Shown here piece by piece: positions 62,738 through 64,000 of a DNA stretch of 64,000 bases. Under the pieces are notes generated by a model. It did no database searches and was not told the origin of the DNA. It was given only the letters and a program-made list of their open reading frames with translations. The DNA lies in assembly GCA_049514215.1 (NCBI GenBank), contig JBEKVI010000009.1, positions 1 through 64,000 on the forward strand. Reading direction: 5' to 3'. A program made the position numbers and the translations under genes. Numbering within the stretch: the stretch's first letter is position 1; each line of letters begins with the position of its first letter. Source of the DNA: BOG-994 sp049514215 (GTDB taxonomy: Bacteria; Pseudomonadota; Gammaproteobacteria; Burkholderiales; Burkholderiaceae_D).

Positions 62738-63472
62738 TTGCGCACCGCAGCAATCGAAGCCCGCGGGAAAGCATCAGCCAGAACGCGCCTAAAAACCGAA
62801 GACCGCGAGCAACAGATCCTCGATGGAGCGATTCGCTTTTTCTCGGCACGCGGGCTCGATGGGCAGTTGCGTGATCTCGCGCGCGACATTGGCATCACGC
62901 ACGCGCTCTTGTTCCATTACTTCCCCACCAAGCAGGCCTTGGTCGACCGCATGTATCAGCAGATTTTCGAGGGACGCTGGAACGTCCAATGGGAAAGGCT
63001 GCTGGATGATCGCGAACAGAACCTCGAAGACAAGATGACGACGTTTTACTGTGCGTATTCAGAAGAAGTCCTGACCTACGAATGGGTCCGGATCCTGATC
63101 TTCTCGGGCCTGTCCGACCGCCTCATCCCCGACCGCTTCTTCAAACTCTTGCGCCAACGGCTTTTTCCGAGACTGATTCGGGAGACCCGTATCTACCGCG
63201 GCGTGTCGACCCGGGGCAAGCCCGGGGCACGCGAGCTCGAACTGCTCATGGGTTTGCATGGCAGCATCTTTTATGCGCGCCTGCGTCAATGGGTCTACGG
63301 TCAAAGCATTCCCGGGGCGACTACGCCGCGGGGCGAGCGCCTCGTCATTCGTGACCGGGTACGAGCGTATCTGGTGTCTGCAAAGACCCTGCTCGATGGG
63401 AAAAGTGTCGCCAGACGCCCACGCGCCAGCGCGTCGGGCATCCCTCAGACGCATCCAGCCAACGGAGGATGA
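62738..63472 (+). CDS. TetR/AcrR-family transcriptional regulator
   Basis: 244 residues from a TTG behind AAGAGGTGG. HTH: EDREQQILDGAIRFFSARGL, LRDLARDIGITHALLFHYFP, TKQALVDRMYQ. The remaining part is a large ligand domain, with a polar C-terminal tail. Divergent from the hydroxylase operon with a palindrome between, so it is the likely repressor of both directions. A VOC gene starts two bases after its stop and is probably co-transcribed. Confidence 0.92.
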   Translation: MRTAAIEARGKASARTRLKTEDREQQILDGAIRFFSARGLDGQLRDLARDIGITHALLFHYFPTKQALVDRMYQQIFEGRWNVQWERLLDDREQNLEDKMTTFYCAYSEEVLTYEWVRILIFSGLSDRLIPDRFFKLLRQRLFPRLIRETRIYRGVSTRGKPGARELELLMGLHGSIFYARLRQWVYGQSIPGATTPRGERLVIRDRVRAYLVSAKTLLDGKSVARRPRASASGIPQTHPANGG

Positions 63473-63473
63473 A

Positions 63474-63929
63474 ATGACTCTCTCACTGAATCATTTTTCG
63501 GTGCGCACGCTCGACCTTGATGGCACGCGCTACTTCTACGAAAGCGTGCTCGGTCTGTCGGTCGGCCCGCGGCCGCCCTTTCCCTTTCCCGGTCTTTGGA
63601 TGTACGCCGGAGACCATGCCCACTACGCCAATGCCGTGGTGCATATCATCGGCATCGACCGCAACGACCCCGAGGGCCTGAAGCAGTATCTGGGCGAGCG
63701 CGACGAGGAGGCGCTTCGTGGAACCGGCTCCGTCGATCATGTGGCCTTTTTCGCCGACGGCCTTAAGAACACGCGCGAGCATTTGCATGGCCTAAGCTTC
63801 GCGTTTCGCGAGCGTTCGGTGCCCGGTCTGGGCCTGCATCAGATTTTCGTCGAGGACCCCAATGGGGTCGTGGTCGAACTCAACTTTCCCGCCGCCGAAG
63901 CGGCACAACCGGCCGAATCGGCGCACTGA
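63474..63929 (+). CDS. VOC family protein (glyoxalase/bleomycin-resistance/dioxygenase fold)
   Basis: 151 residues from the ATG at 63474 with GGAGG before it; the open frame is longer upstream inside tetR. Metal-binding positions appear in LSLNHFSVRTLDLDGTRYFY, GSVDHVAFFADG and LHQIFVEDPNGVVVELNF, typical of the fold. The C-terminal HQIFVEDPNGVVVEL is the usual end of such modules. The reaction may be ring cleavage or isomerisation in the same pathway as the hydroxylase. Confidence 0.88.
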   Translation: MTLSLNHFSVRTLDLDGTRYFYESVLGLSVGPRPPFPFPGLWMYAGDHAHYANAVVHIIGIDRNDPEGLKQYLGERDEEALRGTGSVDHVAFFADGLKNTREHLHGLSFAFRERSVPGLGLHQIFVEDPNGVVVELNFPAAEAAQPAESAH

Positions 63930-63935
63930 TCACCC

Positions 63936-64000
63936 ATGGCTCGCATCCTGGTGGCCGGGGGCTCGCTCGGCGGTCTTTTCGCAGCCGGCCTTTTGCTGCG
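63936..64000 (+). CDS. FAD-dependent monooxygenase (partial, 3' end outside window)
   Basis: Only the first 21 residues are present: MARILVAGGSLGGLFAAGLL and L-R. The glycine motif (GGSLGGLFAA) is the FAD-binding start of group A aromatic hydroxylases; the wording closely resembles 2,6-dihydroxypyridine or 6-hydroxynicotinate 3-monooxygenases. It starts six bases after the VOC stop. With the molybdenum hydroxylase this hints at degradation of an N-heterocycle, but 21 residues are too few for a firm call. Confidence 0.7.
   Translation, partial: MARILVAGGSLGGLFAAGLLL

Overview
The window is a roughly 64 kb piece of a GC-rich chromosome from a Gram-negative proteobacterium. Evidence for the Gram-negative envelope: a TonB-dependent receptor, a tripartite RND pump with an outer-membrane channel, and an outer-membrane cytochrome-porin. 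Gene families and style fit a beta- or gammaproteobacterium with a soil or freshwater, aromatic-degrading lifestyle; this taxonomic guess is an inference, not a marker-based call. No rRNA or CRISPR array was seen. One intact tRNA (Ala, anticodon CGC) is present.

Layout. 0-2 kb: 5' part of a TonB-dependent receptor, minus strand, running off the left edge. 2-3.5 kb: TetR regulator divergent from an O-methyltransferase, with a perfect 18-bp palindrome between them. 3.5-10.2 kb: RND efflux operon (adaptor, pump, channel) plus its TetR regulator and two related operators. 10.3-10.8 kb: decayed iron-containing alcohol dehydrogenase. 11.2-16.8 kb: signalling operon (PAS hybrid kinase, single-domain receiver, REC-PAS-GAF-GGDEF*-EAL protein). 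16.9-19.1 kb: small and broken genes, including a TetR ligand domain without its HTH and a scrap of alpha-2-macroglobulin. 19.3-21.6 kb: LysR regulator divergent from a DUF4242 gene and a ferritin-like di-iron protein. 21.8-28.9 kb: adenylate cyclase/ATPase/TPR protein, SAM methyltransferase divergent from a LuxR regulator, epoxide-hydrolase-like enzyme, IS remnant.

29.6-35.6 kb: the part I consider most interesting. A periplasmic multicopper oxidase faces a small cupredoxin, which is translationally coupled to a protein resembling the Cyc2 fused cytochrome-porin family (one CxxCH haem motif followed by a beta-barrel). A chemoreceptor with tandem HAMP segments follows. This combination resembles an extracellular electron-uptake or metal-oxidation chain with its own taxis receptor.

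36.06-49.12 kb: a probable genomic island. The 3' half of the tRNA-Ala gene at its right end is repeated, in the same orientation, at its left end. Inside are a sugar/redox operon (SDR, GMC oxidoreductase, DoxX, VOC protein, glycogen-debranching-type glycosidase), an OGT/SPINDLY-type glycosyltransferase, an intact tyrosine integrase, a RelE/ParE-type toxin-antitoxin pair, and a decaying plasmid-like block (HTH protein, TrfA-like replication protein, truncated recombinase). The island also carries a displaced remnant of the RND regulator locus, and a broken OGT copy lies just outside its left end.

49.2-64 kb: GNAT acetyltransferase, a second tyrosine recombinase, a GlsB/YeaQ membrane protein, xylulokinase, penicillin acylase divergent from prolyl oligopeptidase, and a four-gene molybdenum hydroxylase operon (CoxG-, CoxM-, CoxS- and CoxL-like) divergent from a TetR regulator, a VOC protein and the start of a flavin monooxygenase. 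The last group looks like a catabolic locus, possibly for an aromatic or N-heterocyclic compound.
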